Shown here piece by piece: positions 14,988 to 23,418 of a stretch of 32,242 bases of DNA. The stretch's first letter is position 1; every line of letters starts with the position of its first letter. The notes under the pieces are model-generated. The model saw nothing but the letters and a program-made list of their open reading frames with translations. It was not told the origin of the DNA and did no database searches. The translations under genes were made by a program, and so were the position numbers. Source of the stretch: Chloroflexota bacterium (GTDB lineage Bacteria > Chloroflexota > Anaerolineae > Aggregatilineales > Phototrophicaceae); contig JAPPMO010000039.1 of the NCBI GenBank assembly GCA_028873975.1, positions 1 to 32,242 on the forward strand, given 5' to 3'.

Positions 14988-16184
14988 TCAGTTCCGGTCT
15001 CCCGCCTCGGTCAAGCGATGCGCCCCCAGCAACAGCCCCGCCAGCACAATGACTGCGCCCATCACCACAAATGTCAGGCTCAGGGAACGCTGAGCCAAAG
15101 CGGCGTATAGCGGCAAACCAAGCGCCATAAACAAGCTCAGGAACATGCTGATCATGGACAAGACGGTGGCGCGGTTCTTGCTTTCGATCAGCGCGTTCTG
15201 ATAGGCGGAAAACAGCGGCGCTTTCATATCGTTGACGCCATACATCAAGATGATGACCAGGACCGGCGCGATGGGGCCAGCCACCGCCGCCAAAATCCAA
15301 TACAGCGCCCCGGGCAGCAGAATCAGCAGCGCTATCGCCCGCGCCTGGCCCAGCCGCTCTTCGACCTTGTAAGCGTAGCGCTGCGTCAATGCCGCTAGCA
15401 GGCTGCCAAGCGACAGCGCGACGCCGATCACAAAGGGCGAAGCCTCATTTTGCGCCAAATAGGGCGGACCGAGGGTCGTTACCATGGCGCCGGTAAAGGG
15501 CGAAGTGAAAATCACCAGCAGCGCCAGCCGGCGCAAGCGCGGTTGCGTGAGCAGCAAAGAGAGGCCATCGCGAAGCAGAGTCATGCTGCCCGCCTTTTTT
15601 TCCGCCGAATCCGTCGAATCAATTGAAGGCTCGCGCAGCGTTAGGCAGATGAACAGGCCAAGCAAGAGCGCAAGAACCGTCAAGGCGATGGCCGGAATGA
15701 AGTTCTCGACCGAGGCGTCGCCGATAATCAGACCACCCAGGATCGGGGCTATGACGAAGGCGATTTGCGCGAAGCTGTTCACCCGGCCCATCGCCCGCTT
15801 CATCGCGTCCTCGCGCCCTTTTTCGGGCAAGCTGTCATAGATCATCGCTTCCATCGCGCCAGAGGCGAAGGCGAATCCCGCGCCGGTCAAAAGGGCGATA
15901 AACAGGTACCATTGGAATTCGCGCGCGAAGATGAAGATGAACTCGGCGCTCATCAAGAGAAAAGTGGACGCGAAGATCGACCATTTGCGGCCGACGCGAT
16001 CCGCCAAGACGCCCGTGGGCACTTCCATCAGGAAGATCGAGAAGATCACCACCGACTCGATAAGGCTGATCTGCACCAGGGTCAATCCGCGCCCAAGCAA
16101 GAGCAGCGCGTAGGCGTGGATGTAGAGATGAAAGCGCTGGCAGAAGTTGATAAGGACTATCTTGTTGATGTTGCTGGCATACAT
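14988..16184 (-). CDS. Major facilitator superfamily transporter
   Basis: A 398-residue integral membrane protein with about 12 predicted membrane helices. The MFS signature after the second helix is present as GVLADRVGRKW (residues 58-68). A hydrophilic central loop (near residues 188-206, EPSIDSTDSAEKKAGS) divides two six-helix halves, as expected. The second half contains VNDMKAPLFSAYQNALI, an arrangement seen in drug-efflux-like and uncharacterised MFS proteins. The substrate cannot be told. The ATG at 16184 has a weak ribosome-binding site. The gene converges on thpR with a single base between the stop codons, leaving no room for a terminator outside the coding regions. Confidence 0.9.
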   Translation of the reverse strand: MYASNINKIVLINFCQRFHLYIHAYALLLLGRGLTLVQISLIESVVIFSIFLMEVPTGVLADRVGRKWSIFASTFLLMSAEFIFIFAREFQWYLFIALLTGAGFAFASGAMEAMIYDSLPEKGREDAMKRAMGRVNSFAQIAFVIAPILGGLIIGDASVENFIPAIALTVLALLLGLFICLTLREPSIDSTDSAEKKAGSMTLLRDGLSLLLTQPRLRRLALLVIFTSPFTGAMVTTLGPPYLAQNEASPFVIGVALSLGSLLAALTQRYAYKVEERLGQARAIALLILLPGALYWILAAVAGPIAPVLVIILMYGVNDMKAPLFSAYQNALIESKNRATVLSMISMFLSLFMALGLPLYAALAQRSLSLTFVVMGAVIVLAGLLLGAHRLTEAGDRN

Positions 16185-16332
16185 AACGTCGTTGCTACAG
16201 GTCTTTACACATACAGAACATGCTCTGACAAAGGCGCGCCGCCTGTCAATCTCGTCTATATGGTGAGATGGGGAAGAATGATGTTACAAAAGGCTGTGGC
16301 TTGCTATCGCGTTCTCATCGACATAGGGAAAG

Positions 16333-16363
16333 AGGCTGGATCTACGATTTACACAACCAGCCT
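16333..16363 (-). terminator. Possible terminator overlapping the stop of the 125-aa protein gene
   Basis: AGGCTGG (16333-16339) pairs with CCAGCCT (16357-16363). On the minus strand the stem is followed by CTCTTTCCC. The gene's stop codon lies within the loop. Confidence 0.45.
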
Positions 16364-16726
16364 TTTGAAATGCAGCACACCGTCGGTGTAAAGGGTACAT
16401 TCGATCTGCCCAACGTTGAAAACCGCAGTTTCTTCCAGGGTCCAACGCCATTCGTTTCGGTGCAGATAACCAAGCAAGACCCGTCGGCTCATTTCAGACT
16501 TCGGCAGATGCGACTTGACGCAGAGCCAGCCTTCCTTGTTCGCGCGCCCAGCTTCTTCAACGACTGCAAACAGGTTGTTGACAACTCGTATGGCTTGTGG
16601 ATGATGCCCTTCGAGTTCCTCGCCCGCAAATGTTTGCTGTCGACAATCTTCCAAACGCTCGTTCGCTTCTTTGTCGGCGACAACTCCATAAAGCAATTTG
16701 ATTCCTTCAATAGCCAGGTTTTCCAT
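16349..16726 (-). CDS. Hypothetical 125-aa protein
   Basis: I do not recognise this family. The gene is considered real because AAGGAGA stands five bases before its ATG and the product has a natural soluble-protein composition. It has mixed charged helices (ANERLEDCRQQTFAGEELEG), then a region resembling a small beta sheet (RRVLLGYLHRNEWRWTLEE, TAVFNVGQIECTLYTDGVLHF). No signal peptide, membrane segment or known motif is visible. It lies between the MFS transporter and the aldolase. The opposite-strand frame here lacks a ribosome-binding site. Confidence 0.6.
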   Translation of the reverse strand: MENLAIEGIKLLYGVVADKEANERLEDCRQQTFAGEELEGHHPQAIRVVNNLFAVVEEAGRANKEGWLCVKSHLPKSEMSRRVLLGYLHRNEWRWTLEETAVFNVGQIECTLYTDGVLHFKRLVV

Positions 16727-16827
16727 GTCATTCTCCTTTTGCGACTATCAGGCAAATTACATATCGGTACGGTCGCCTGAATCCTTTCCCATTGCTCTGG
16801 GGCGCTGGCCGAACTAAGTCCTCACGT

Positions 16828-16856
16828 TTGGAAATCCATCGCTACAATCGTATACT
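16828..16856 (+). promoter_or_regulatory. Candidate sigma-70 promoter of the aldolase gene
   Basis: TTGGAA (16828-16833) and TATACT (16851-16856) are separated by exactly 17 bases, about 40 bases upstream of the ATG at 16894. Confidence 0.55.
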
Positions 16857-16893
16857 CGTGCTTAGTTTATCATTAAACATGAGAGGATGGAAG

Positions 16894-17661
16894 ATGCGCG
16901 AAAACCATGTGCGGAAGCTTTGGGGAGAAGGCAAAGCGGCCTTGAACGGCTGGCTGCATATACCCAGCACCTGGTCCGCCGAGGTGATGGCGAATCAAGG
17001 TTGGGACAGCCTCACAATTGATATGCAGCATGGCATGATGGGTATGGAAACAGCCATCCAGATGCTGCAAGCCGTCTCGACCACCGATGCCGTGCCGATG
17101 GCGCGGGTCAACTGGAATACGCCGGGCGACATCATGAAGCTGCTGGATGCCGGCGCTTATGGCATTGTCTGCCCGATGATCGAAACGCGCGAGGAGTGCG
17201 AAGCTTTTGTGGGCGCTTGCCGCTATCCGCCGCGTGGCTATCGCAGCCTGGGTCCAACGCGGGCCCGCGTCTACGCCGGCGCCGATTATGCCGAACAGGC
17301 CGACACTACCGTCATCACACTGGCGATGATCGAGACGCAAAAGGGATATGACAATCGCGACGAGATCATGAGCGTCGAGGGATTGGACGGCGTCTTCATC
17401 GGCATCGGCGATCTGCGCTTGACCATGACCGGACAAGCCGGCTTGGATTCCTCCGACTCGGTTGTCGACGCCGCGCTGGATGAACTGCTGGCGACCGCGC
17501 AACGACACGGGCGGGTCGCCGGCGTCTTCGCCGCCGGTCCGGAACACGGTATCGAACTGATCCGCCGCGGCTACAGGATCGTCAGCGTGATGACCGATAC
17601 GAATATCCTCGCCAATGCCTCGGCGGAGATTGTCAGGGCTGTGCGGGAGGGGATGAGCTAG
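16894..17661 (+). CDS. HpcH/HpaI family aldolase
   Basis: A 255-residue class II (metal-dependent) aldolase of the HpcH/HpaI/citrate lyase beta family, which cleaves or forms 2-keto-3-deoxy or 4-hydroxy-2-oxo acids to pyruvate plus an aldehyde. Family landmarks are WDSLTIDMQHGMM with the catalytic-base histidine, VPMARVNW with the substrate-binding arginine, MIETQKGYDNRDEI with the metal-binding glutamate, and IGIGDLRLTM, equivalent to the G-x-x-D-L metal-binding aspartate motif. AGAGGA precedes the ATG at 16894; an ATG five codons upstream is possible. The gene stands alone and converges on the restriction endonuclease gene with six bases between. The substrate is not determinable from context. 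Confidence 0.92.
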   Translation: MRENHVRKLWGEGKAALNGWLHIPSTWSAEVMANQGWDSLTIDMQHGMMGMETAIQMLQAVSTTDAVPMARVNWNTPGDIMKLLDAGAYGIVCPMIETREECEAFVGACRYPPRGYRSLGPTRARVYAGADYAEQADTTVITLAMIETQKGYDNRDEIMSVEGLDGVFIGIGDLRLTMTGQAGLDSSDSVVDAALDELLATAQRHGRVAGVFAAGPEHGIELIRRGYRIVSVMTDTNILANASAEIVRAVREGMS

Positions 17662-17667
17662 GTTGCG

Positions 17668-18468
17668 TTAGTCCGCACGACGGTTGCGATAGAGTTTTAG
17701 GTCTTCAGCTGACATTTCATGCTCGGGTACAAGGCGGTAGTGGCGTTCCGCTAACTTAACCACTTGTCCATCAGTGTCTCGACCAAATTCAAATAACGCA
17801 ATGCTTCCTTCATCCATGAACTGCGCGGCAATCGGGCGTGCGACCAGTTCGGGAAATTTTTCGTCACACAGTGCCAAATCCTGTTCAATTTGAGCGACTC
17901 CAATCTGATCGGATTTGGCTTTGGCTTGTACCGGCAACACAAAGTGCGCCCCTCGCTTGTCAACGCCCACATATATTTCGTCGGTCTCGATCTGACCGAT
18001 GGATCGTACAGTAGTACGCAAGTGATTCTGGATGGAATAGCATGTAACACTCGTAAAAATATCAATTAGCCTGTTGTACCTAAGTTTCGCCAACAATGCC
18101 TGTTCATCCGTTAGAGAGTACCGCGATACGATTCCGGGAGTAGCATCTGGCACCTTGGTGACTGGCAACATCGTATCAGGTTGAATCTTTGAAATCGACT
18201 TAAGTTCAAACGCATACTTCGCTTGTCCCTTGCCAACAATCACCCAAGATTGATCCGAAGGAGCCTTATCAGTAATAGCGTCAGGCAGAGGATTCCGATG
18301 CCTAAATGAGTAAACGACGTCTCCAAGATTCTTTGGTAAAGGAATATCAAGTCTCTCCGCAGAACTTACGATATCCTCTCGAGCAAAGTAGACGACCGTA
18401 TCCCCTTCGCTGTAGTGCAGAAAGAAGATGTCTTGAATAATCTGTGAATAGCGATTTGCTTTTGCCAT
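17668..18468 (-). CDS. Probable type II restriction endonuclease
   Basis: A 266-residue protein encoded nine bases downstream of a DNA methyltransferase gene, the standard layout for a restriction-modification pair. A PD-(D/E)XK-like core is visible near residues 161-185: ETDEIYVGVD, then FVLPVQAKAKSD, where Asp/Glu residues precede a beta strand ending in Q-A-K. Glutamine in place of the usual acidic residue is known in Mrr-like nucleases. The rest (FELKSISKIQPD, KYAFELKS near 84-92) does not match a family I can name. Recognition sequence is unknown. Codon use and composition are more AT-rich than in the flanking housekeeping genes, in line with horizontal acquisition. Confidence 0.72.
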   Translation of the reverse strand: MAKANRYSQIIQDIFFLHYSEGDTVVYFAREDIVSSAERLDIPLPKNLGDVVYSFRHRNPLPDAITDKAPSDQSWVIVGKGQAKYAFELKSISKIQPDTMLPVTKVPDATPGIVSRYSLTDEQALLAKLRYNRLIDIFTSVTCYSIQNHLRTTVRSIGQIETDEIYVGVDKRGAHFVLPVQAKAKSDQIGVAQIEQDLALCDEKFPELVARPIAAQFMDEGSIALFEFGRDTDGQVVKLAERHYRLVPEHEMSAEDLKLYRNRRAD

Positions 18469-18477
18469 TGGGGCGCT

Positions 18478-19785
18478 TCAACCGTTCCATTGAAACAGAA
18501 CTACTTCTTCGCGCAAGTGTTCTTTTGTAGCTGTCGAGAACCGTGTTCGGAACAGGTCAATATCAAGCACTTCATAGCCCAAGCGCTCCGCCAATTCCGC
18601 GATTATCTGCCCAGTTCGAATCATAATGCGAAAATACGAGGCCTGATCTCCCACCACATAGGCGAGTTTGGCGCCCGGGCGCAGCAGCGACCGAAGTTCT
18701 GACAAATGACGAGCCATTCCTCCAAAATAAAGACGCACTACTTTTGCGTACTGCTTCTCGAAGCCGGACGTCTTTCCTAACTCCAGCCGACGCTGTTCAA
18801 TACTGTTCGCAAGCGCTTGCACTCTAGGCACATCTTCTACCCAGCTGTGGTCTGTATCCAGCTTGTAGACGCCACGAGAATTTGACCTGATGAATCGCTG
18901 TTTTTGTCGGCGCAAGTCTTTGCGGCTTGAGATGAATCCAAGCAATACCGACTCAAGACGCGTCGTTCGGCTGTAATCCTTCTCGTTTGGATATGGCGGT
19001 GAAGTAATTACTGCGTCAATCGATCCTGGTGTCAAATGCCTGCTAATATCCCTAGCATCGGCAGAGAACACCGTTGCTGGCGTATCCGAAAATGCGCGAA
19101 ATTCCTGCAAGTCGCTGACCATGCTTTCTAAAGCAGTGAGCCAAGGACTGAGCACGGGTGCGTCGACCTTAAGCTTGCCCACGCCAATCTCTGGACCGAA
19201 GCGAAGGTTGCTTATCTCTTTTACTGTCTGTTTTGCCAATGCCAGTTTCGCATGATTTCGAAGTTTCTTTGCCTTGTGTCTTTCAATGCCATCCAGCAGC
19301 GTAAGCACTTTGTGCAAGGGTAATGGACTTATAGAATTCTTAATCAATAATTTGGACTGTTCGACGCCAAATGCGCGCAATTCACCGCTGAACACGGTTA
19401 TATCAAAATAGCTTGAATCGCTTGAAAGTATTTTCTCAAGTGAAGCTACCGTAATCTGATTGGATATTTCTTGTCCAAGATCAGCCAGCTCATCCGGTTC
19501 TATTTCCCAATCTGTCTTAACGCTTGCGGCAAAATGCGCCATGGCATTGGCTTCGACGCCAACACTCTTGATACCTAGTTTTTTCGCTTCTACAAGAGTC
19601 GTTCCCGTTCCGCAAAACGGATCGAGAATGATCTGTCCCTTGCCAAGGCCGAACTTCTCGACGTAATCGCGCACCAAGTGTGGCGGGAAGGACAATACAA
19701 ACCGGTACCACTCATGGATTGGGCGGTCATTTTCATACAGCCTATTCAATTCGGTACCGTTATGAAACTGCGTAGTGTATGTCAT
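18478..19785 (-). CDS. Site-specific DNA methyltransferase (N4-cytosine or N6-adenine type)
   Basis: A 435-residue amino-methyltransferase using S-adenosylmethionine to methylate DNA bases. Motif I is DPFCGTGTT (residues 55-63) and the catalytic motif IV is TSPPYPNEKDY (about 258-268); SPPY is most frequent in N4-cytosine enzymes. The cofactor-binding motif precedes the catalytic motif in the chain. The long segment between them (residues 90-240) probably contains the target-recognition part. The final residues (LREEVVLFQW) end compactly. The endonuclease follows within nine bases, so the two are probably co-transcribed with methylase first, which favours protection before cleavage. Together with low GC, this suggests a mobile defence cassette placed between the aldolase and phosphofructokinase genes. 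Confidence 0.88.
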   Translation of the reverse strand: MTYTTQFHNGTELNRLYENDRPIHEWYRFVLSFPPHLVRDYVEKFGLGKGQIILDPFCGTGTTLVEAKKLGIKSVGVEANAMAHFAASVKTDWEIEPDELADLGQEISNQITVASLEKILSSDSSYFDITVFSGELRAFGVEQSKLLIKNSISPLPLHKVLTLLDGIERHKAKKLRNHAKLALAKQTVKEISNLRFGPEIGVGKLKVDAPVLSPWLTALESMVSDLQEFRAFSDTPATVFSADARDISRHLTPGSIDAVITSPPYPNEKDYSRTTRLESVLLGFISSRKDLRRQKQRFIRSNSRGVYKLDTDHSWVEDVPRVQALANSIEQRRLELGKTSGFEKQYAKVVRLYFGGMARHLSELRSLLRPGAKLAYVVGDQASYFRIMIRTGQIIAELAERLGYEVLDIDLFRTRFSTATKEHLREEVVLFQWNG

Positions 19786-19810
19786 CAGTACGTTGCCATT
19801 TTATAGAACA

Positions 19811-19839
19811 ATTGTACTGCCAATAAGACGAAATAGCAA
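19811..19839 (-). promoter_or_regulatory. Candidate promoter of the restriction-modification operon
   Basis: Minus strand TTGCTA (19834-19839) and TACAAT (19811-19816), with a 17-base spacer, sit 26 bases before the methyltransferase ATG. The -10 overlaps the short palindrome ACAATTGT. No control-protein gene is seen. Confidence 0.4.
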
Positions 19840-19864
19840 ACGTTTGTGATGAAATCTCATATGC

Positions 19865-21040
19865 TCAAACCGCGTCGCCCAAGCAGATCTCCAGATCGCG
19901 GGCTGTCAGCAACCAGGGATGATCCAGCGGCACGTTCTTGCGCCTGCCAACGACATCCCCCAGCGGCACGGCTTGTACCTGATCGCCGCAGACGCCAACC
20001 AAGATGTTCGACTCGCCCTGGGCGATGAAATTGGAGGCGGCTGTGCCCAGCCGCGTCGCCAGCAGGCGATCGGCCGGCGACGGCACGCCCCCGCGCTGCA
20101 CATGACCGAGAATAGTCACGCGCGATTCCAGTCCGGTGCGCTTTTCCAGCTCGTTCGTCAGCAACAGGGTGCCGCCGCTGCGTTCTTTTTCCAGCGCTTC
20201 GGCTTCCGCCCTGGCCTGGCGGCGGCGCTTCTTCGCCGCTTTGAGCTTGTTTCTGTCATTGGCGCATTGCTTGATATCGGCTTCCGCTTTTTCGATGCGA
20301 GCGCGGGCGTCGAGCAGTTTGTTGCCGATCTGCTGCGTCATCGCGCCTTCCGAGACGGCGACGATGCTAAAGCGCTTGCCGCCGCGGCTGCGCGCGCGGA
20401 TCGACTCGGCGATGACCTCGATATTGAAGGGAATCTCCGGGATCAGGATCACATCCGCGCCCCCCGCCAATCCAGCGCCCAAAGCCAGCCAGCCGGTGTT
20501 ATGTCCCATGATCTCGCAGACGATGATGCGATGGTGGCTGTGCGCGGTGGAATGCAAGCGATCGATCGCTTCCGAAGCGATGTTTAAAGCCGTATCAAAA
20601 CCGAAAGTGACATCGGTGCCGCTGACATCATTGTCGATAGTCTTGGGCAAGCAGACCACATTGATGCCCTCTTTCGCCAGTCGCCAGGCGTTCTTGGCAG
20701 TGCCGCCGCCGCCTAGGCAGACCAAAGCCGCCAGATCGTGCTTGCGGTAATTCTCGACCATGACATCCATCATGTTGAGAGTTTTGCCGCCGATGGGCAT
20801 CTTGTGCGGCTTGTCGCGGCTTGTGCCCAGGATGGTGCCGCCCAAGGTGAGTATCCCGCTCAGCTGCTCTGGACCCAGCCATTCGACGCGGTTTTGCATC
20901 AAGCCGCGGAAGCCATCGCGAAAACCCACCACGCGCATGCCATGCCGCTCAATCGCTACTTTGCCAATGCCGCGGATTGCCGCGTTCAAGCCCGGGCTGT
21001 CGCCGCCGGCTGTCAGGACGCCAATTGTTTCGCCTATCAT
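19865..21040 (-). CDS. pfkA: 6-phosphofructokinase, atypical
   Basis: Phosphorylates fructose 6-phosphate to the 1,6-bisphosphate in glycolysis. The 391-residue protein has the N-terminal [18 protein letters not shown], the catalytic TIDND loop (Asp136), the substrate-binding [19 protein letters not shown], and [18 protein letters not shown]. Two features are unusual. The nucleotide/Mg segment is LGGGGT (109-114), with glycine at the place of the usual Asp of GGDGS. The PKTIDND lysine (133) is typical of pyrophosphate or mixed-donor enzymes rather than ATP-specific PGTIDND. In addition, residues about 236-289 form a highly charged, lysine/arginine/glutamate-rich predicted coiled coil. The phosphoryl donor is therefore uncertain. 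AAAAAGGTG lies upstream of the ATG. Confidence 0.9.
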   Translation of the reverse strand: MIGETIGVLTAGGDSPGLNAAIRGIGKVAIERHGMRVVGFRDGFRGLMQNRVEWLGPEQLSGILTLGGTILGTSRDKPHKMPIGGKTLNMMDVMVENYRKHDLAALVCLGGGGTAKNAWRLAKEGINVVCLPKTIDNDVSGTDVTFGFDTALNIASEAIDRLHSTAHSHHRIIVCEIMGHNTGWLALGAGLAGGADVILIPEIPFNIEVIAESIRARSRGGKRFSIVAVSEGAMTQQIGNKLLDARARIEKAEADIKQCANDRNKLKAAKKRRRQARAEAEALEKERSGGTLLLTNELEKRTGLESRVTILGHVQRGGVPSPADRLLATRLGTAASNFIAQGESNILVGVCGDQVQAVPLGDVVGRRKNVPLDHPWLLTARDLEICLGDAV

Positions 21041-21072
21041 AAGAACACCTTTTTATAGTTCTCTTTGTTGGC

Positions 21073-21081
21073 ATTATAACA
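21073..21081 (-). promoter_or_regulatory. Extended -10 promoter of the phosphofructokinase gene
   Basis: The minus strand reads TGTTATAAT, a consensus -10 with an extended TGn. It lies 33 bases before the start codon. No clear -35 is present, as often with extended -10 sites. Confidence 0.5.
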
Positions 21082-21189
21082 TAAGGTCTTGGAACTCTCT
21101 CAGGCGCTTTGTCTGCCGGGTCGCCTTGAGGCTTTCGCTAGCCAAATGTGCTATGATATCGGCACAAGAAAGGGCAAGTCGAGGCAGCG

Positions 21190-21762
21190 ATGGTACTGCG
21201 ACAGCGGATTTACGACATTGACGACCTTTGGGAACTCTCCCATCGAGATGTCATGGACCCAAGACATTATGAACTGATTGGCGGAGAGCTAATCGTTCTG
21301 TCTCCTCCCGGCGGACGACACGGACAACTTCAGGTTAGGCTGTCGCGGTATCTGGACATATTCGCAGAAGTTCAATCGCTTGGGGTTGTCACCTCGGACG
21401 CAGGCTATCATCCTCCCGACAATCGTCATACACTGCTCTCGCCGGATGTGGCATTTGTCAGTCGCGCGCGGGCGCCACAACCTTTTCCCGAGAAATATGT
21501 GCCGCTGATGCCCGATCTCGCGGTCGAGATCGTCTCACCTGGCAACACCCGCAAGGAAGTGAACAGGAAGACCCAAATTTACTTGTCAAATGGTTCACAG
21601 TTGGTCTGGATTGTGCTGCCCCGTCAAGCGCGCGTCGAAGTATACCGCCGCGACGAAAGACAGGGCATAAAGCGCAAAACGGCCAACGCGAGCGATATCT
21701 TGTCTGGCGAAGATGTCCTGCCCGGATTCGAACTCGCGTTGCAGCGCCTGTTTTCCCCTTGA
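21190..21762 (+). CDS. Uma2-family PD-(D/E)XK nuclease-like protein, third copy
   Basis: A 190-residue Uma2 protein, clearly diverged from the tandem pair at 6449-7628. Motifs include YELIGGELIVLSPPGGRHG, SPDVAFVSR (first acid), PDLAVEIVSPGNTRKEVNRK (second acid in EIVSP and downstream lysine), then QLVWIVLPRQARVEVYR and VLPGFELALQRLF. The N terminus MVLRQRIYDIDDLWELS is the family entry helix. GAGG lies six bases before the ATG. It is divergent from the phosphofructokinase gene and 27 bases upstream of the SpoU methyltransferase gene on the same strand, possibly co-transcribed. The role is unknown. Confidence 0.86.
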   Translation: MVLRQRIYDIDDLWELSHRDVMDPRHYELIGGELIVLSPPGGRHGQLQVRLSRYLDIFAEVQSLGVVTSDAGYHPPDNRHTLLSPDVAFVSRARAPQPFPEKYVPLMPDLAVEIVSPGNTRKEVNRKTQIYLSNGSQLVWIVLPRQARVEVYRRDERQGIKRKTANASDILSGEDVLPGFELALQRLFSP

Positions 21763-21789
21763 ATTGAGTTGCCGCCTGGCAGATTAACG

Positions 21790-22455
21790 ATGCCCACCGT
21801 CGCGCGCATGAACAAACTCAAAGGCGTCGCCGCGCAGAGGCAGGCTGGCTTGACGGTGGTGATTGAAGACGTCTTCGATCCTCATAATCTTGGCGCTATC
21901 ACCCGCAGTTGCGATGCCTTCGGCATTCAAGAAATCAATATCATCTTCGATACGCATCCTGAATTTGACCCCAAAGAAGTGGGCAAGAACAGTTCGACCG
22001 CGACCAATAAATGGCTCAACTATCGCGTGCGCCACGGCAGCGAAAACGCCTTGCGCGCCTTGAAAGAGGAAGGATGGCATATCGTCGCCACCGCGCTTGA
22101 TCCCAATGCGGAGTCTATTTTCGAAGCCGATCTCAGCCAGCCGAAACTCGCCCTGTTGTTCGGCAACGAGAAGGACGGACTTTCCGCCAGGGCGCTGCGA
22201 TCCGCCGATCGCCTGGTGATGATTCCCATGCGGGGCATCGCGCAGAGTATGAATGTGTCGGTTACGGTAGCTGTGTTTCTCTATGAGGTAACGCGGCAAC
22301 GCCGCCAAAAGCACCCGGGAGCCTACGCCGCGGATGAAGCCGCGCAGCAGAAGACGCTCGATTATTTCCTCGAGATGCACAGGCATCTCAACAGACGCAA
22401 CAAAGCCCAGCGCCAGAAGCGGGCGAATGAGAGACTCTCGCAATCAAATGAATAA
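21790..22455 (+). CDS. trmH: SpoU/TrmH family 2'-O-ribose RNA methyltransferase
   Basis: Transfers a methyl group from S-adenosylmethionine to a ribose 2'-hydroxyl, most likely of tRNA guanosine 18. The three SPOUT motifs are present: NLGAITRSCDAFG (motif 1, catalytic arginine), LLFGNEKDGLS (motif 2) and IPMRGIAQSMNVSVTVAVFLYE (motif 3, given as IPMRGIAQSMNVSVTVAV). Like TrmH proper, it has no large N-terminal RNA-binding domain but a C-terminal extension of about 50 residues rich in Lys, Arg and Gln. The ATG at 21790 is taken; a TTG at 21769 is possible and neither has a strong ribosome-binding site. It converges on the phosphoesterase gene with 15 bases between. Confidence 0.9.
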   Translation: MPTVARMNKLKGVAAQRQAGLTVVIEDVFDPHNLGAITRSCDAFGIQEINIIFDTHPEFDPKEVGKNSSTATNKWLNYRVRHGSENALRALKEEGWHIVATALDPNAESIFEADLSQPKLALLFGNEKDGLSARALRSADRLVMIPMRGIAQSMNVSVTVAVFLYEVTRQRRQKHPGAYAADEAAQQKTLDYFLEMHRHLNRRNKAQRQKRANERLSQSNE

Positions 22456-22470
22456 AGGAGTTTCGACCGT

Positions 22471-23418
22471 TTATGCCTGGGCGAAGATGCCGACCGTGGG
22501 GCGATGGTCGGTCAAATCGTCGAAGGGGATCTTACTCTGGATATGACAGGAAATCACTTCGAACTGATCCGCGGGATCGTGCAGCAAGATATGATCGACC
22601 AGGATGCGGTGACTGTGATGCGTCCACAGCTCTTTCCGCTCGTTCTCCGGCGTCAATAAACGAAAATGGCGCTGCAGCATTTCCATCTCCGGCGTGGCGG
22701 GCTGGGCGTTGAAATCCCCGGCCAGCAAGATCGCGCGCTCGGGCTCTTCGTTCGTCCGGTCCGCGCATTTCAGTTCTTCCACAACATGCAAGATCTCCCG
22801 CGCCTGCGCCTGACGCATGTGGGATGCCGTGCGCGAACGCTCGAAGGTCGGGTCGCGGCGATCTTCGCCGATCAACACGCCGAGGTGGGTATTCAGAAAA
22901 TAGAGCGGGATGCCGCGGTAGTTCAGCGAAGCGACCATCAAGTTGCGCGGCTGCGTATCGCGGTTGCCGCTGCTGTACAGCGAGGCGCGGCTTATGCAAG
23001 TGTGGCGCGCCCAGGAACCTGCCATGCCGCAATGGGTGTGGCTCGGGTAACTGCCCCATGGCCACTCTGCGATCGGCAGGTTGGTCACGATGGCGTTGCC
23101 TTCGGCGGCATGTGTCATGCGACGAAAGGCGGGCCTGTCCCACAAGTTTGGATGCGGGTGATCGCACATGGTGACTTCGGCGGCGAATGCGTCTACATAA
23201 TCTTCGCCTAAATGCCGCGCCATGCTGCGCCCCACATTTCGTTGGATCCCATCGACGATGGCCACGCCGCTCTCTTGCAGCGCGATCACCGTCGGCTGCC
23301 CCGGATTGATCACCTGTTTGAGGGTGCTGATGGCATCTTGCGCCAACTGTTCGTGGTCATGGGGCGCGGGCCGCATACCCCGGGCGCCGCCGATATTGAA
23401 GGATACAACCTGAAGCAT
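22471..23418 (-). CDS. Endonuclease/exonuclease/phosphatase family protein
   Basis: A 315-residue protein with the exonuclease III/DNase I-like EEP fold, hydrolysing phosphodiester or phosphomonoester bonds in nucleic acid, lipid or sugar substrates. Landmarks in order are LQVVSFNIGGARG at the N terminus (metal-coordinating Asn), VIALQES (metal-binding Glu), LNTHLGVL (catalytic His), LLAGDFNAQP (Asp and Asn), and DDLTDHRPTVG at the end (the SDH-type histidine). No signal peptide is seen, so it is cytoplasmic. The ribosome-binding site (GGCGGTGA) is moderate. The substrate is not predictable. Confidence 0.87.
   Translation of the reverse strand: MLQVVSFNIGGARGMRPAPHDHEQLAQDAISTLKQVINPGQPTVIALQESGVAIVDGIQRNVGRSMARHLGEDYVDAFAAEVTMCDHPHPNLWDRPAFRRMTHAAEGNAIVTNLPIAEWPWGSYPSHTHCGMAGSWARHTCISRASLYSSGNRDTQPRNLMVASLNYRGIPLYFLNTHLGVLIGEDRRDPTFERSRTASHMRQAQAREILHVVEELKCADRTNEEPERAILLAGDFNAQPATPEMEMLQRHFRLLTPENERKELWTHHSHRILVDHILLHDPADQFEVISCHIQSKIPFDDLTDHRPTVGIFAQA

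Noticed and set aside
16268..16780. 170-codon forward frame over the 125-aa gene
   Set aside because: The opposite strand has the strong ribosome-binding site and more natural composition.
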